Numbered from the stretch's first letter, positions 1-11,409 are shown. The stretch is DNA of 64,000 nt from Erysipelothrix aquatica (GCF_009828775.2 NZ_WTSY02000007.1:1-64000); one strand, 5' to 3'. The notes: generated from the letters alone by a model not told the origin. Translations and numbers: made by a program.

Positions 1-41
1 AGAATTTTACTAATATCAAACACAATGATACACTTAGAAAT

Positions 42-75
42 AAAAAAACCATCATCATATTTCTATGACGATGGT
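42..75 (-). terminator. Rho-independent terminator of the EEP hydrolase operon
   Basis: On the minus strand an 11-bp stem (ACCATCGTCAT with ATGATGATGGT, one G-U pair) closes a 6-nt loop and runs into seven T. It lies 57 bp past the stop at 133. In plus orientation the same stem has an A-C mismatch, so the minus direction fits better. Confidence 0.75.
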
Positions 76-132
76 ACTGACTCTAAATATGTCGGACTAT
101 CTCACCAACACTAGATTATAAAGAGCCTTTTT

Positions 133-876
133 TTATGTTTGAGAAATTAAGCCTACAACTGGGAAATGATCCGAATTATAACGTCCTTGTTCATTCACTG
201 CGACAACAATATCACTGGCATGAATTGTCCACGAATCGTCCAAGAAAATGTAATCAATTCGTTCCATATCCATGACATCCTTTTGAGTATCAAAATCATT
301 AAACGTTCCAAACTTCGAATCTTTCGCAACACTCTGGTACTTTGCTTCTAAAAGTTGAATCGGGGCTGCATCAGGCGTCAAGTTAAAATCACCAGTGATA
401 ATTACAGGTAAATTTTTGTCCATCAATGTCATTAAAACATATATTTGTTTTGCTTGTGCATCCGTTACAATATGGTCAATGTGACATGACGCAAATTGAA
501 ATACAATATCTGAATTCTTAATTCGAAATGTCCCAATAGTCGCGACACGATTACAAGCTGAATTCTCAAATTTACTTGGCACATCTGGTGTATCAGACAA
601 CCAATACGTTTTGTCCTCAAGGCATTCCAATGTCTGTTCATGAAAAAGAATGGGAGATGCTTCACCTAAACCATCAACCTCACGGGCCTGTCCAACAAGC
701 CGATATCCTGGAATCTGCGCTAAATCATGGTATTGCTTTGGGGTTACTTCTTGTAAACCAATGACATCATAAGCATCATTTTGCAAGGTTTCCATCAAGT
801 ACTGTGATCGATATTTCCAAGAATCAACACCATCATCGGCTAATAAACGAATATTATATGTTCCAACTTTCAACAT
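133..876 (-). CDS. Endonuclease/exonuclease/phosphatase (EEP) family hydrolase
   Basis: A 247-residue cytosolic protein with the full EEP-fold metal site: YNIR near the start, QEV (Glu43), CHIDH (His132), GDFN (Asp163, Asn165), RIDYIF (Asp208) and SDHFP (Asp236, His237). The fold covers Mg-dependent phosphodiesterases and nucleases (the ExoIII, DNase I and sphingomyelinase relatives). There is no signal peptide, so an intracellular substrate such as a nucleic acid, phosphosugar or nucleotide is likely, but which one cannot be read. The ATG at 876 has AGGAG six bases upstream. It follows the YgjP-like gene by 9 bp and shares its promoter. Family is certain, substrate unknown. Confidence 0.9.
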   Translation of the reverse strand: MLKVGTYNIRLLADDGVDSWKYRSQYLMETLQNDAYDVIGLQEVTPKQYHDLAQIPGYRLVGQAREVDGLGEASPILFHEQTLECLEDKTYWLSDTPDVPSKFENSACNRVATIGTFRIKNSDIVFQFASCHIDHIVTDAQAKQIYVLMTLMDKNLPVIITGDFNLTPDAAPIQLLEAKYQSVAKDSKFGTFNDFDTQKDVMDMERIDYIFLDDSWTIHASDIVVAVNEQGRYNSDHFPVVGLISQT

Positions 877-885
877 TATAGTCTC

Positions 886-1521
886 CTAACGCCCCTTGCG
901 TTCTTTAATTACATATTTATAGTCTGGCATTTGTTTTTCAATTATCGCATAGAAAGCTGCACTATGATTAAACTCTAAAATATGTGCACATTCATGCAAC
1001 ACGACATACTCAATGAAACGGTGATTTTCATGAAATAGGTACGTGTTAAAGGCTAACTCGCCACCACGGTTGCAGCGACCATGGATTCGCTTGTATTTTC
1101 TGATTTTATACTGTGGTACTTGGATTCCCAGCGCCAAAGCATAGTGGGTCACCAAAGCGTCAAGCTGCTTCTCCAACAAATCTTTAAAGTGAAGAATCAC
1201 CATACGTTCTAACCGATCCACACTCCATGATGTCGGATACCTTAATATTAACGTATCTTCCTCCAGTTGAATTTCAAATTTAGCACTGGCATGATACGTG
1301 ATTGGGTATGTCATACCAAATACCTTTAATGACGGTTGTTCCCACGTGAATCCTGCAGGTTCATATGCATCTAGATGTTTCATAATCCATTGTTCTTTTT
1401 CTTTCACGAATGATTCAATCAATGGTTTTGGAGTTTGATGTGGTGCCCGTACAAATACTGCCCCATCTCTAACATGTAACGCGAGTGTTTTCCTATTTGA
1501 GTATACAATTTCTATTTTCAT
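886..1521 (-). CDS. YgjP/SprT-like zinc metallopeptidase (DUF45)
   Basis: A 211-residue protein of the YgjP family. The zinc site is visible as HECAH (an HExxH motif) followed by EFNHSAAFY, and the upstream region carries the family's basic KIRKYKRIHGRC stretch. Members resemble the SprT and WLM metallopeptidases; their substrates are poorly known. No signal peptide is present. The ATG at 1521 has no clear ribosome site and sits about one transcription-start distance from a good -10 box, so the mRNA may be leaderless. The EEP hydrolase follows after 9 bp, an operon arrangement. Confidence 0.88.
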   Translation of the reverse strand: MKIEIVYSNRKTLALHVRDGAVFVRAPHQTPKPLIESFVKEKEQWIMKHLDAYEPAGFTWEQPSLKVFGMTYPITYHASAKFEIQLEEDTLILRYPTSWSVDRLERMVILHFKDLLEKQLDALVTHYALALGIQVPQYKIRKYKRIHGRCNRGGELAFNTYLFHENHRFIEYVVLHECAHILEFNHSAAFYAIIEKQMPDYKYVIKERKGR

Positions 1522-1527
1522 AGACTT

Positions 1528-1556
1528 ATCATATCATGTTCATTATGAATTATTAA
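1528..1556 (-). promoter_or_regulatory. Promoter of the YgjP-like/EEP operon, possibly leaderless
   Basis: On the minus strand TTAATA (1551-1556) and TATGAT (1528-1533) are 17 bp apart, with TGA in front of the -10 (extended -10). Six bases separate the -10 from the ATG at 1521, so transcription should start at or next to the start codon. There is no Shine-Dalgarno sequence. Confidence 0.5.
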
Positions 1557-1573
1557 CGAAATTAATAAGTCCA

Positions 1574-1602
1574 ACTTTTTCATTGCATAAACGTGGTATA
1601 AT
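1574..1602 (+). promoter_or_regulatory. Extended -10 promoter of the HAD phosphatase operon
   Basis: TATAAT at 1597-1602 is preceded by TGG, an extended -10. The -35 region 17 bp upstream is weak. The predicted start near 1609 leaves only about ten leader bases, just enough for the AGGTGAT ribosome site at 1608-1614. Confidence 0.6.
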
Positions 1603-1618
1603 ACGTTAGGTGATAAAA

Positions 1619-2389
1619 ATGAAAAATTCAGAGATATTTTACTTTGACGTAGATGGGACGCTCTTAGACAACAAGAGTCATACAATTCCCGAATCTACAA
1701 TTGAAGCTTTAAAGCAATTAAAAGCCGCTGGTTACAAAATAGCTTTATGTACAGGACGTAGCCTTTCTGGCGCATATGAGGTTGGTGTCGTTGATATGAT
1801 GCATTGGGATGGATTTGTTCTCGCAAATGGTTCACAAATCTTAGATGCTTCTTTAAATACCATTAAAGAAACACCGCTTCCTGTAGCATGGCTTCATGAC
1901 TTACTTAAAGTCCATGATGGTCCATTTTTAATGGAAGGTGATTCCCTCTTTTTAAGTAGTGAACCCAATCAACGTCTTGTTGATTCATTTGCACATTTTC
2001 ACATTGATACTTACTACCCTGTACAAGCGTACAATGATGAAAAAATCTTCAATTTAATGTCGTATGCTTTTGATACAATTCCTGAAGCAATGCGCGAGGA
2101 ATTGTTCAAAGATACAATAACCGTTCTTGATCAACTTGGAAATACAGAAATTATGAGCATTGAATCCGGAAAACATAATGGAATTCAATATCTAAATAAA
2201 CATTTAAAGACTACACGTTATACAATGTTTGGTGATGGCGAAAATGATATGGATGCGCTCGCAGGTGCAACCTATTCTGTTGCTATGGGAAACGCAGTTG
2301 CTCACGTCCAAGAAAAAGCAAAATATGTGACCAAACCGGTAAATGAAGATGGAATCTACCATGCACTTAAAGCGCATGATGTCATTTAG
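1619..2389 (+). CDS. Cof-type HAD-superfamily phosphatase
   Basis: A HAD hydrolase of the Cof/IIB class, which dephosphorylates sugar phosphates, nucleotides or FMN-type substrates. Motif I is DVDGTLLD (nucleophile Asp10, acid/base Asp12), motif II is the Thr/Ser in LCTGRS, and motif IV is GDGENDMDAL near residue 205. The length (256 residues) suits the family. A GTG at 1610 is in frame, but it lies inside the ribosome site AGGTGAT; the ATG at 1619 with that site seven bases upstream is the better start. The membrane protein gene follows after 8 bp. The substrate cannot be inferred. Confidence 0.9.
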   Translation: MKNSEIFYFDVDGTLLDNKSHTIPESTIEALKQLKAAGYKIALCTGRSLSGAYEVGVVDMMHWDGFVLANGSQILDASLNTIKETPLPVAWLHDLLKVHDGPFLMEGDSLFLSSEPNQRLVDSFAHFHIDTYYPVQAYNDEKIFNLMSYAFDTIPEAMREELFKDTITVLDQLGNTEIMSIESGKHNGIQYLNKHLKTTRYTMFGDGENDMDALAGATYSVAMGNAVAHVQEKAKYVTKPVNEDGIYHALKAHDVI

Positions 2390-2397
2390 GAGATACT

Positions 2398-2964
2398 ATG
2401 AGTAAGAAAAAAAATGGATTAAGTGAACTAGAAGAATTATACCAATTTGGTATTATCAAAGATAAGAGACGCCGATTGATTTTAGTGATTCCCAACAAAC
2501 AAGAAGGCTATCACCTTCAAGCGGGAGATATGACTAAAGTCCGTTTGCTTGATGGACAATATATTTGGGCGGCTTTACTCTTTGTTTTAGGGATTGGACT
2601 TTTAAAACTTCCGTTAATTGCCGTGACTGTATTTGCGGTTGCCGTAATTGTTGGATTTGAAGTGTTCAAACGTTTTGTCTTCCTTAAAGATAAGCAAATC
2701 ATCAAAATTTCAGATACTGATTATGCTAAACTTGAATCTGAAGAAGCACTCCGTGCACTCAAGTCAGATCGCTTTATGGATTTCATCTTACCTATTTTCG
2801 TTGCTCTTGTCCTAATATCAAGACAATTCGAAATCGGGGGCTACCAAGGTATTGAAGCTACTGTCTTTAGTTTCCTCATCGCATTATCAGCAGGATTCTT
2901 TGCTTACAACTTCTTTAACTGGTTGAAGATTCTCAAAAAACTTAAAGCATTCAAAAAGAAATAA
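2398..2964 (+). CDS. Four-helix membrane protein of unknown function
   Basis: A 188-residue protein I do not recognise. It has a charged N-terminal segment of about 50 residues, a hydrophobic pair at roughly 53-90, a short cytosolic loop, a second hydrophobic pair at roughly 126-175 and a very basic C-terminus (KKLKAFKKK). This predicts four membrane helices with both ends inside the cell. The ATG has TTTAGGAGAT just upstream and starts 8 bp after the HAD phosphatase, so the two genes are cotranscribed and end at the terminator at 2969. Confidence 0.8.
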   Translation: MSKKKNGLSELEELYQFGIIKDKRRRLILVIPNKQEGYHLQAGDMTKVRLLDGQYIWAALLFVLGIGLLKLPLIAVTVFAVAVIVGFEVFKRFVFLKDKQIIKISDTDYAKLESEEALRALKSDRFMDFILPIFVALVLISRQFEIGGYQGIEATVFSFLIALSAGFFAYNFFNWLKILKKLKAFKKK

Positions 2965-2968
2965 GCAT

Positions 2969-2995
2969 AAAGCACATCGAGAGATGTGCTTTTTT
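2969..2995 (+). terminator. Rho-independent terminator after the membrane protein gene
   Basis: AGCACATC and GATGTGCT pair around a GAGA tetraloop, followed by five T at 2991-2995. It lies a few bases after the stop codon. Confidence 0.85.
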
Positions 2996-3000
2996 AATAA

Positions 3001-3028
3001 AAAGCGATATCGAGCAGGATATCGCTTT
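3001..3028 (-). terminator. Terminator of glmS, working in both directions
   Basis: An 11-bp perfect stem (AAAGCGATATC with GATATCGCTTT) closes a 6-nt loop. On the minus strand it is followed by TTTTTATTAA, downstream of the glmS stop at 3071. A short T-run also follows on the plus strand. Confidence 0.8.
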
Positions 3029-3070
3029 TCGTCGTTCAGCGCAATCAGAAAGTGAGGACTGATTACTGGT

Positions 3071-4873
3071 TTATTCTACAGTTACTGATTTTGCAAGATT
3101 TCGAGGTTTATCGACATCAAGACCTTTCAGGTCACTGATCATATAAGCAATGACTTGCAATGGGATAATTGCCACAAATGGTGCGACCATCGCCGGAACA
3201 TTCGGAATGATAACAATTGAGTCCTCCGGATCCAAGCGATACGCCTCCTTTTCTGTAATAACACAGAGAATTTGACCATCGCGCGCCTTTATCTCTTGAA
3301 TGTTACTGATTGTTTTTTCGATTAAATGCGATTGCGTTGCAACTGCAACCGTTAATATTTGGTCATCTATAAGAGCAAGGCTGCCGTGTTTGAGTTCACC
3401 CGCTGCATAAGCCTCACTATGAATATATGTAATCTCTTTAAGTTTCAAAGACCCTTCGACGGCTAAGGCACTATCCAAACCTCTCCCCACATAAAAGGCA
3501 CTATTTAGGTTAATATACGGTTGGACGATTACCTCAATATCGTTTCTATGTTGAATCATTGTGTTCATCGCATCTAACATTGTATTCACATCTGTCATGT
3601 TGATTGATGTTTGGGATAACTTGTGTGCGAGTAAATAGAAACATGTTATCTGACTCATATATGCTTTGGTACTCGCGACTGAACGTTCAATGCCAGCCTT
3701 TGTGAGTATCAATGCATCGACATCACGCGCAATTGATGAACCATCTACATTAACGATTCCCAGTGTTCTAATATTTTTAGATTTAGCCAAAGCTAAACAT
3801 GCTAGTGTATCTGCAGTTTCTCCAGATTGACTTACAACGATTACTAAGTCTTGGGGATTTAGAATTGGATTGCGATAACGAAATTCACTTGCAACGTCAA
3901 CATTTACTGATTTGCGCGCAAGCGTCTCAATCCAGTGCTTACCAACTAACCCTGCATGCATTGCAGTACCACAAGCAACAATATGAATCGTTTCAATGTT
4001 ATCAAAAAATAGGTCATCAATTCCATCTGCTTCAAACGTTACAAATCCATCTTGAATACGATTTTGTAGGGACCGCCTTACAACCCTTGGCTGTTCAATA
4101 ATTTCTTTCATCATAAAGAATTTCTCGCCTTGCAGGCCGACTTCATCAATATTCCATGATGCATGTTGTACATCAAATTGCTTCTCTTCACCACTGTCAA
4201 CATCAAAAATTTCGAGCTTATTTGATGATACCATCGCAATGCTCGATTCATCCAATAAAACAAAATCTCGAGTATAGTCCAAAATTGGTGTCATATCAGA
4301 TGCAATGAAATGCTCTTGATTGCCAATCCCAATAAGGAGTGGACTCCCCTTTCGAATTGCATAGATTGTGTTCGGTACATCTTTAAACATCACTGCAATT
4401 GCATATGAACCCTCGATACGTTTAAGAAACGCTTGAATCGTCTGTAATGGATGTTTGATCGTCGCATACATACTATCTAAAAGTTTAGCTGCCACTTCGG
4501 TATCTGTTTCAGATTCAAAATGGTACCCTTCGTTTACTAATTCTTGCTTTAATGATTGGTAGTTTTCAATTATTCCGTTATGAACCAATGTCACCAATTT
4601 ACCACGGTGGGGATGCGCATTGTGCTGCGTTGGTTTTCCATGAGTTGCCCATCGCGTATGTGCAATTCCTACGCAAGGTTGAAGCAATTGAACCGATCGA
4701 CTGGGTTCAACAATGTTTGCTACACGTCCCAGTACTTTGACCGTGCTAAAATCTGTATCCGTTGCAACAGCAAGTCCTACAGAATCGTAACCACGATACT
4801 CCAAATGAGACAAGCCCGCAATTAAAACATCGACTGCATTTCGTGCGCCGACATATCCTACAATTCCACACAT
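3071..4873 (-). CDS. glmS: Glutamine-fructose-6-phosphate aminotransferase
   Basis: Makes glucosamine-6-phosphate from fructose-6-phosphate and glutamine, the entry step to peptidoglycan and teichoic-acid amino sugars. The mature enzyme would start at Cys2 (MCGIVGYVG), the glutaminase nucleophile. The N-terminal class-II amidotransferase domain (about 1-240, with HTRWATHG and HNGIIEN) is followed by two SIS sugar-isomerase domains (about 285-420 and 455-590; SQSGETADT and GRGLDSALA). It ends in the family's AKSVTVE tail, and the 600-residue length is standard. AAGGAGA lies eight bases before the ATG. The gene is monocistronic and sits behind a glmS-type ribozyme. Confidence 0.98.
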   Translation of the reverse strand: MCGIVGYVGARNAVDVLIAGLSHLEYRGYDSVGLAVATDTDFSTVKVLGRVANIVEPSRSVQLLQPCVGIAHTRWATHGKPTQHNAHPHRGKLVTLVHNGIIENYQSLKQELVNEGYHFESETDTEVAAKLLDSMYATIKHPLQTIQAFLKRIEGSYAIAVMFKDVPNTIYAIRKGSPLLIGIGNQEHFIASDMTPILDYTRDFVLLDESSIAMVSSNKLEIFDVDSGEEKQFDVQHASWNIDEVGLQGEKFFMMKEIIEQPRVVRRSLQNRIQDGFVTFEADGIDDLFFDNIETIHIVACGTAMHAGLVGKHWIETLARKSVNVDVASEFRYRNPILNPQDLVIVVSQSGETADTLACLALAKSKNIRTLGIVNVDGSSIARDVDALILTKAGIERSVASTKAYMSQITCFYLLAHKLSQTSINMTDVNTMLDAMNTMIQHRNDIEVIVQPYINLNSAFYVGRGLDSALAVEGSLKLKEITYIHSEAYAAGELKHGSLALIDDQILTVAVATQSHLIEKTISNIQEIKARDGQILCVITEKEAYRLDPEDSIVIIPNVPAMVAPFVAIIPLQVIAYMISDLKGLDVDKPRNLAKSVTVE

Positions 4874-4914
4874 AAAAAAATCTCCTTCGATTATGATTAT
4901 ATTTAAGTTTTAAT

Positions 4915-5066
4915 ATCGTTGATCGTATTATTATGATTGAATCAACATTGTAATGGTTAATAAGGGTTTTGTGTCTTTGTCCTTATCTAACGGTCCATTA
5001 ACCGAAGAGGCATCCGCCGATATTCGATACTCCTCTTTCCTCGTCACTCTACTTTGAGCCGGGCGC
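4915..5066 (-). ncRNA. glmS ribozyme/riboswitch
   Basis: Reading leftwards, the leader contains TATAGCGCCCGG, then GTGACGAGG, AGGAGTATCGAA and TCGGCGGATGCCTC, in the order of the glmS ribozyme core. The family self-cleaves when glucosamine-6-phosphate binds, which leads to glmS mRNA decay. The expected cleavage falls between A(5067) and G(5066). A short P3-like hairpin (CGGT/ACCG) and a downstream AAGG/CCTT helix follow. The 3' limit is approximate. The rest of the 413-bp gap holds the promoter (5107-5135), the clpB terminator and an A/T-rich stretch (5136-5248) in which I see nothing. Confidence 0.93.
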
Positions 5067-5106
5067 TATAATTATCGTCTTTTTTATCTCCTTTCATTAG
5101 GGTAAA

Positions 5107-5135
5107 AGAATATCACATGCACTATCAAAGCACAA
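5107..5135 (-). promoter_or_regulatory. Promoter of glmS
   Basis: On the minus strand TTGTGC (5130-5135) and TATTCT (5107-5112) are 17 bp apart, with TGA before the -10. Transcription would start near 5100, about 34 nt before the ribozyme cleavage site. Confidence 0.6.
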
Positions 5136-5248
5136 TAAATTGGTATAAGTTTTCAATATTTTTCAAAATTATGTCCCTATTTAGTGGCGCATCGCTACGG
5201 CATTTTTATTTTTCATTGACTGAATGTATCGTTTTAAATATTTTTTTC

Positions 5249-5278
5249 AAAAAAAAAGACCGACTTGTGTCGGTCTTT
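5249..5278 (-). terminator. Terminator of the hrcA-clpB cluster
   Basis: On the minus strand AAAGACCGAC and GTCGGTCTTT pair around a tetraloop and are followed by nine T. It lies 9 bp after the clpB stop and is the first clear terminator downstream of hrcA. Confidence 0.88.
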
Positions 5279-5286
5279 CGATGTTC

Positions 5287-7842
5287 TTAATTTAGTAATT
5301 CAGCTGCATTGACTATGGATAAAACAAACGCACCATCTTCAACATCAACGACTATGGTTGCGTGTGGCGCAACATCTTGTTCAATTAGCAAATACGCGAT
5401 ACGTGTTTCGATTTCACGTTGAATAAAACGTTTCATTGGTCGCGCACCGTAAGTTACATCACTTCCCTGCTCAACGATTGCATTGATAGCTTCCGAAGTT
5501 ACATCTAAGTTAATATCACGACGTTGAATTCGAAGTGCTAACTCGTGAACAAACTTAATTGCAATGTCACGTAAGACCACGTCATTTAATGCATTAAAGA
5601 CAATAATCTCATCAATACGGTTGATGAACTCTGGTTTGAAGTGACTTTGAACTGCTTGCATATAATTGTTGTTGCGGATTGATGTATCCTTTTCAAATGC
5701 AAACTGACTTCCTAAGTTTGAGGTCATAATAATAATTGTGTTTTTAAAATCCACTGTAACACCTTTACTATCTGTGATTCGACCATCATCAAGAATCTGT
5801 AATAAGACATTAAATACGTCTGGATGAGCCTTTTCAATTTCATCCAATAGCACGATTGAGTAAGGATGACGACGGACTTGTTCCGTTAATTGTCCCCCTT
5901 GCTCATAGCCAACATATCCTGGAGGCGCACCAATTAAACGTGCCACACTGTGTTTTTCCATGTACTCACTCATGTCAATCCGTATGATTTGGTTTCGATC
6001 ATCAAACAACTGTTCAGCAAGGACACGGGCAACTTCAGTTTTACCAACACCTGTTGGTCCCAAGAACATAAAGGATCCTAACGGACGGTTCTCATCTTGT
6101 ATTTGTGCTTTCGATCGTAGTATCGCATCCGTTACGATTTGTAATGCATCATCTTGACCCTTAACAGATTTTTGAAGCTCAGCTTTGAGATTCAAGAGTT
6201 TTTCTCGTTCTGATGCTACAAGTTTGGTAATGTTGATACCTGTCCATTTCGAAATAATTTCAGCAATTAATTCCTCAGTAACGACCTCTTGGATCATACC
6301 ACCTTCTTTTTCAAGCTCACTGTCCGTTTGGATTTGTTTCTCCAATGCAGGAATCGTTTCATATTGAAGGCGCGCAGCATCTTCATACCGTGCTTCATTT
6401 TGAGCACGCTCGTAATCTAATTTTGCTTTCTCGAGTTCTTCTTTAGCATCTTTTATACCATCGACAGCTTGCTTTTCTTTTTCCCATTGTGCAAATAAAA
6501 TATCATGTTCTTCTTTTAGATTACTGAGCTCTTCCACTATTTCATCTAAGCGATCAAGTGCCCGATCATCCGTTTCATCTTTCAATGAAATCTCTTCAAT
6601 TTCAAGTTGACGGATACGGCGTGTTAACTCATCCAACGCTTCAGGCATTGATTCCATCTCAACTCGAATCGAAGCACTCGCTTCATCAATCAAGTCAATC
6701 GCTTTGTCTGGCAAGAATCTGTCAGTAATGTATCGATCTGATAATTTCGCTGCGGCAACGATCGCTTCGTCCAATATGGTAACACCATGGTGAGATTCAA
6801 AACGATCTTTAAGTCCACGTAGGATGGAAATGGTGTCGTCTACAGTTGGCTCTAAAACTGTAACACGTTGGAAACGACGCTCTAATGCTGCATCTTTTTC
6901 AATGTTTTGACGGTATTCATTAAAGGTGGTTGCTCCAATCAAATGAAGTTCACCACGTGCAAGCATTGGTTTTAGTAAGTTTGCCGCATCCATGGATCCT
7001 TCTGTCTTACCTGCACCAACAAGATTATGTATCTCATCAATAAAGAGGATGATATTTCCATCTGCTTTTTCAACTTCTTCAAGTACCGCTTTGAGTCGCT
7101 CTTCAAACTCACCACGATATTTAGCACCAGCAATTAGAGATCCCATATCCAGTTCGATAAGCTGTTTGTTTTTCAAACTGTACGGAACATCACCACGCAT
7201 AATACGCCATGCTAAACCCTCCGCAATCGCTGTTTTACCAACCCCAGGTTCACCGATTAAAATTGGATTATTCTTTGTTTTTCGACTCAAAATTTGGATG
7301 ACGCGACGAATTTCATCATCGCGACCAATGATTGGATCGACTTTACCGTCACGAACATCTTTAACGAGATCGCGACCATATTTTAATAGTGCATCGATGT
7401 TATTTTCTGCTTGCGGTGAATCAATAGTTCGTCCACCACGATGCTCAAGCATCACTTTCTCAACTTCATTGTAAGGCAGTAAGTTTTTATAGACTGATTC
7501 TAACTCGACAATGGCTAAGAAAATTGCATACAAGGATACATAAACATCGCCTTGTTTCTTTGACCATTCCGTAGCTTTCATCATCATCTGTCCAAATTCA
7601 TTACTTGCACCAAGCTGAGCTCCTTGAACCTTTGGCAAACGCGATAATGCCTCTTCAGTTATATTTGATAACGCAGCTTTCTCGACATTGCTTTCCATAA
7701 GAATAATGTCGAGGTCATTGGTGTTTAAGATTGCTTTCATCACATGAAGTGGTGTCAGCGAACTATGACCCATTGCGGTTGCGTAGTTTACAGCCTCCAT
7801 AATGGCTTGTTGAGATTTTTCAGTTAAGTTATCGTTGTTCAT
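5287..7842 (-). CDS. clpB: ClpB disaggregase (Hsp104 family)
   Basis: A hexameric AAA+ chaperone that pulls proteins out of aggregates together with DnaK. Order of parts: N-terminal Clp repeats (1-140), first ATPase domain with GEPGVGKT (197-204), a long middle coiled coil (about 400-520) typical of ClpB rather than ClpC, second ATPase domain with GPTGVGKTE (about 592-600) and a C-terminal small domain. An in-frame TTG at 7869 exists, but the ATG at 7842 has AAAGGAGGT seven bases upstream, giving 851 residues. It is preceded by its own CIRCE-like operator and follows dnaJ by 75 bp. Confidence 0.97.
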   Translation of the reverse strand: MNNDNLTEKSQQAIMEAVNYATAMGHSSLTPLHVMKAILNTNDLDIILMESNVEKAALSNITEEALSRLPKVQGAQLGASNEFGQMMMKATEWSKKQGDVYVSLYAIFLAIVELESVYKNLLPYNEVEKVMLEHRGGRTIDSPQAENNIDALLKYGRDLVKDVRDGKVDPIIGRDDEIRRVIQILSRKTKNNPILIGEPGVGKTAIAEGLAWRIMRGDVPYSLKNKQLIELDMGSLIAGAKYRGEFEERLKAVLEEVEKADGNIILFIDEIHNLVGAGKTEGSMDAANLLKPMLARGELHLIGATTFNEYRQNIEKDAALERRFQRVTVLEPTVDDTISILRGLKDRFESHHGVTILDEAIVAAAKLSDRYITDRFLPDKAIDLIDEASASIRVEMESMPEALDELTRRIRQLEIEEISLKDETDDRALDRLDEIVEELSNLKEEHDILFAQWEKEKQAVDGIKDAKEELEKAKLDYERAQNEARYEDAARLQYETIPALEKQIQTDSELEKEGGMIQEVVTEELIAEIISKWTGINITKLVASEREKLLNLKAELQKSVKGQDDALQIVTDAILRSKAQIQDENRPLGSFMFLGPTGVGKTEVARVLAEQLFDDRNQIIRIDMSEYMEKHSVARLIGAPPGYVGYEQGGQLTEQVRRHPYSIVLLDEIEKAHPDVFNVLLQILDDGRITDSKGVTVDFKNTIIIMTSNLGSQFAFEKDTSIRNNNYMQAVQSHFKPEFINRIDEIIVFNALNDVVLRDIAIKFVHELALRIQRRDINLDVTSEAINAIVEQGSDVTYGARPMKRFIQREIETRIAYLLIEQDVAPHATIVVDVEDGAFVLSIVNAAELLN

Positions 7843-7862
7843 TGCTTTACCTCCTTTGTGTT

Positions 7863-7889
7863 TTAGCAATTAAACTCTATGAGTGCTAA
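7863..7889 (-). promoter_or_regulatory. CIRCE-type HrcA operator upstream of clpB
   Basis: On the minus strand TTAGCACTC, nine bases, AATTGCTAA. The consensus is TTAGCACTC-N9-GAGTGCTAA: the left arm is perfect and the right arm differs at its three inner bases except one. A possible promoter (TTTAAA, 17 bp, TAGAGT) overlaps it. It sits 21 bp before the clpB ATG, so HrcA can probably control clpB separately from dnaK. Confidence 0.75.
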
Positions 7890-7917
7890 TTGATAGTTTA
7901 AAGAAAAGTGATTTGCA

Positions 7918-9027
7918 TCACTTGAACGCGTTTTTAAAACGGTCAAAGACGCTCTCACCTTTTTCTTCTCTTAGTGTTTCATAAGTTTCACGTTCTTGAC
8001 GTGAAAGTTTTGTTGGGACTTCCAATTTAACTTCTACGAATTGGTCTCCCATACGTGAGGAACGTAAATCTTTAATTCCCTTATCACGCATTCTAAATTT
8101 CGTATTTGGTTGGGTACCAGCAGGAATTGTAAGCGTCACATCCCCATGAACTGTTGGAACATCAATTTCAGTTCCCAAGGCAGCATCAACTACTGAAAGT
8201 GGGATTTGAATGTGGATGTTGTTTCCATCACGTTTGAAGTGTTTATGCGGTTTTACACCAATCTCTACGAAGAGATCACCATTCGGACCACCATTTAAAC
8301 CACGTTCTCCTTTACCAGAGACGCGAAGTTGTTGGCCTGATGCAATACCCGCAGGAATTTTAATATCAACGTTTACACGTTTGCTATTGAATCCTTTACC
8401 ACCACATTCTTTACAGAATTTCGTGATTGTTTTACCCGTTCCACCACAATCTGGACATGTTGTCGCAGTTTGGAATGTACCAAACGGTGTTCGTTGTTGT
8501 GTTACAGTTTGACCAGTTCCACTACAACGGGAACATGTTTTAATATCTTCTTTTGAATGGGCGCCTGTTCCGTGACATACATGACATTGTTCATCAACAT
8601 TTAAAGTAACTGTTTTCTCTACTCCAAAAACAGATTCCATAAAGTCAATGTTCATACTCATGAAGCGATCTTGACCTTTTTGTGGTGCATTTGGATCGGC
8701 ACGGCGTGTACCGCCGCCACCGAATCCGCCACCAAAGAAGGAACTAAAGATATCGCCAAAGTCATCGAAGCCTGCAGCACCACCGCCACCATATCCAGCG
8801 TTTTGATCAAATGCAGCATGACCGAATTGGTCATAATTTGCACGTTTAGAACTATCCGAAAGAATATCATATGCTTCCTGAACTTCTTTAAATTGTGCTT
8901 CTGCTCCATCTTCTTTATTGACATCTGGATGATACTTTTTCGCAAGCTGACGATAGGCCTTTTTAATTTCTTGATCAGATGCACCTTTCGATACACCCAA
9001 GACTTCATAATAATCGCGTTTAGCCAT
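7918..9027 (-). CDS. dnaJ: DnaJ (Hsp40) co-chaperone
   Basis: Delivers unfolded substrates to DnaK and stimulates its ATPase. It is a full type I DnaJ: J domain 1-67 with HPD at 33-35, a Gly/Phe-rich linker at about 70-115, a zinc domain with four CxxCxGxG repeats starting at Cys148, Cys165, Cys191 and Cys205, then two C-terminal beta domains. Its 369 residues match the family. The ribosome site CGGAGGT precedes the ATG at 9027, and dnaK ends 24 bp upstream. It is read as part of hrcA-grpE-dnaK-dnaJ, with clpB after it. Confidence 0.98.
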   Translation of the reverse strand: MAKRDYYEVLGVSKGASDQEIKKAYRQLAKKYHPDVNKEDGAEAQFKEVQEAYDILSDSSKRANYDQFGHAAFDQNAGYGGGGAAGFDDFGDIFSSFFGGGFGGGGTRRADPNAPQKGQDRFMSMNIDFMESVFGVEKTVTLNVDEQCHVCHGTGAHSKEDIKTCSRCSGTGQTVTQQRTPFGTFQTATTCPDCGGTGKTITKFCKECGGKGFNSKRVNVDIKIPAGIASGQQLRVSGKGERGLNGGPNGDLFVEIGVKPHKHFKRDGNNIHIQIPLSVVDAALGTEIDVPTVHGDVTLTIPAGTQPNTKFRMRDKGIKDLRSSRMGDQFVEVKLEVPTKLSRQERETYETLREEKGESVFDRFKNAFK

Positions 9028-9051
9028 ATCTAACCTCCGTATTCAAATTCA

Positions 9052-10857
<1,806 letters not shown>

Positions 10858-10869
10858 TTATATTCTCCT

Positions 10870-11409
10870 TTACTGACTCACTTTTACAAGACTCGCACGT
10901 AAAATGCGATCTTTTAACATATAACCTTTTTGTAATTCCATAACGACGGTGTTCGGTTCAACACCTTCGACTTCTTCCATCATCATCGCTTGATGAATAT
11001 TTGGATCAAAGGGTTGGTTCAATGCTTCGATTGGCTCAACACCCTCTGCCAGCAATGAAGCCATGAGCTGATCATAAATCATTTTCACACCTTCACGGAA
11101 GGCTTCATCACTTGTATCTTGACTCAAAGCGCGCTCCAAGTTATCAATCACTGGGAGGACACTCAACGCAAAGCTTTGGATACGATACTTGCGTGTTTGT
11201 TCATGTTCGCGTTGTAATCGTTTCTTCAAGTTTTCTGTGTCTGCAAACGTTTTAAGATAATCATTTTTTAATGTTTCAATTTCAAGCAACAATGCTTCAT
11301 TGATTTCTTCCAGCGTCGGCTCTTCTGTTGCCTCTTCTACTTTTTCAGCAACTATAGCTTCTGTTTCTAAATTTTCTTCATTTGTTGTTTCATTCTTCGT
11401 TTCGTTCAT
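10870..11409 (-). CDS. grpE: GrpE nucleotide exchange factor
   Basis: Releases ADP from DnaK. The first 60 residues are acidic (rich in Glu and Thr), followed by the long dimer coiled coil (LLLEIETLKNDYLKTFAD, then ENLKKRLQREHEQTRKY) and the C-terminal beta domain with NPFDPNIHQA-like PFDPNIHQAM and GYMLKDRILR. Several in-frame starts exist; the ATG at 11409 has AGGTGG seven bases upstream and gives 179 residues. The gene overlaps the end of hrcA by 20 bp, which suggests coupled translation. Confidence 0.95.
   Translation of the reverse strand: MNETKNETTNEENLETEAIVAEKVEEATEEPTLEEINEALLLEIETLKNDYLKTFADTENLKKRLQREHEQTRKYRIQSFALSVLPVIDNLERALSQDTSDEAFREGVKMIYDQLMASLLAEGVEPIEALNQPFDPNIHQAMMMEEVEGVEPNTVVMELQKGYMLKDRILRASLVKVSQ

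Noticed and set aside
6992-7474. Long open frames opposite clpB, dnaK, sufC and the GH31 gene
   Set aside because: They lie antisense to well-defined genes, have no ribosome sites, and their products are low-complexity mirror translations rich in Ser, Ile and Phe. They arise from codon use of the real genes.
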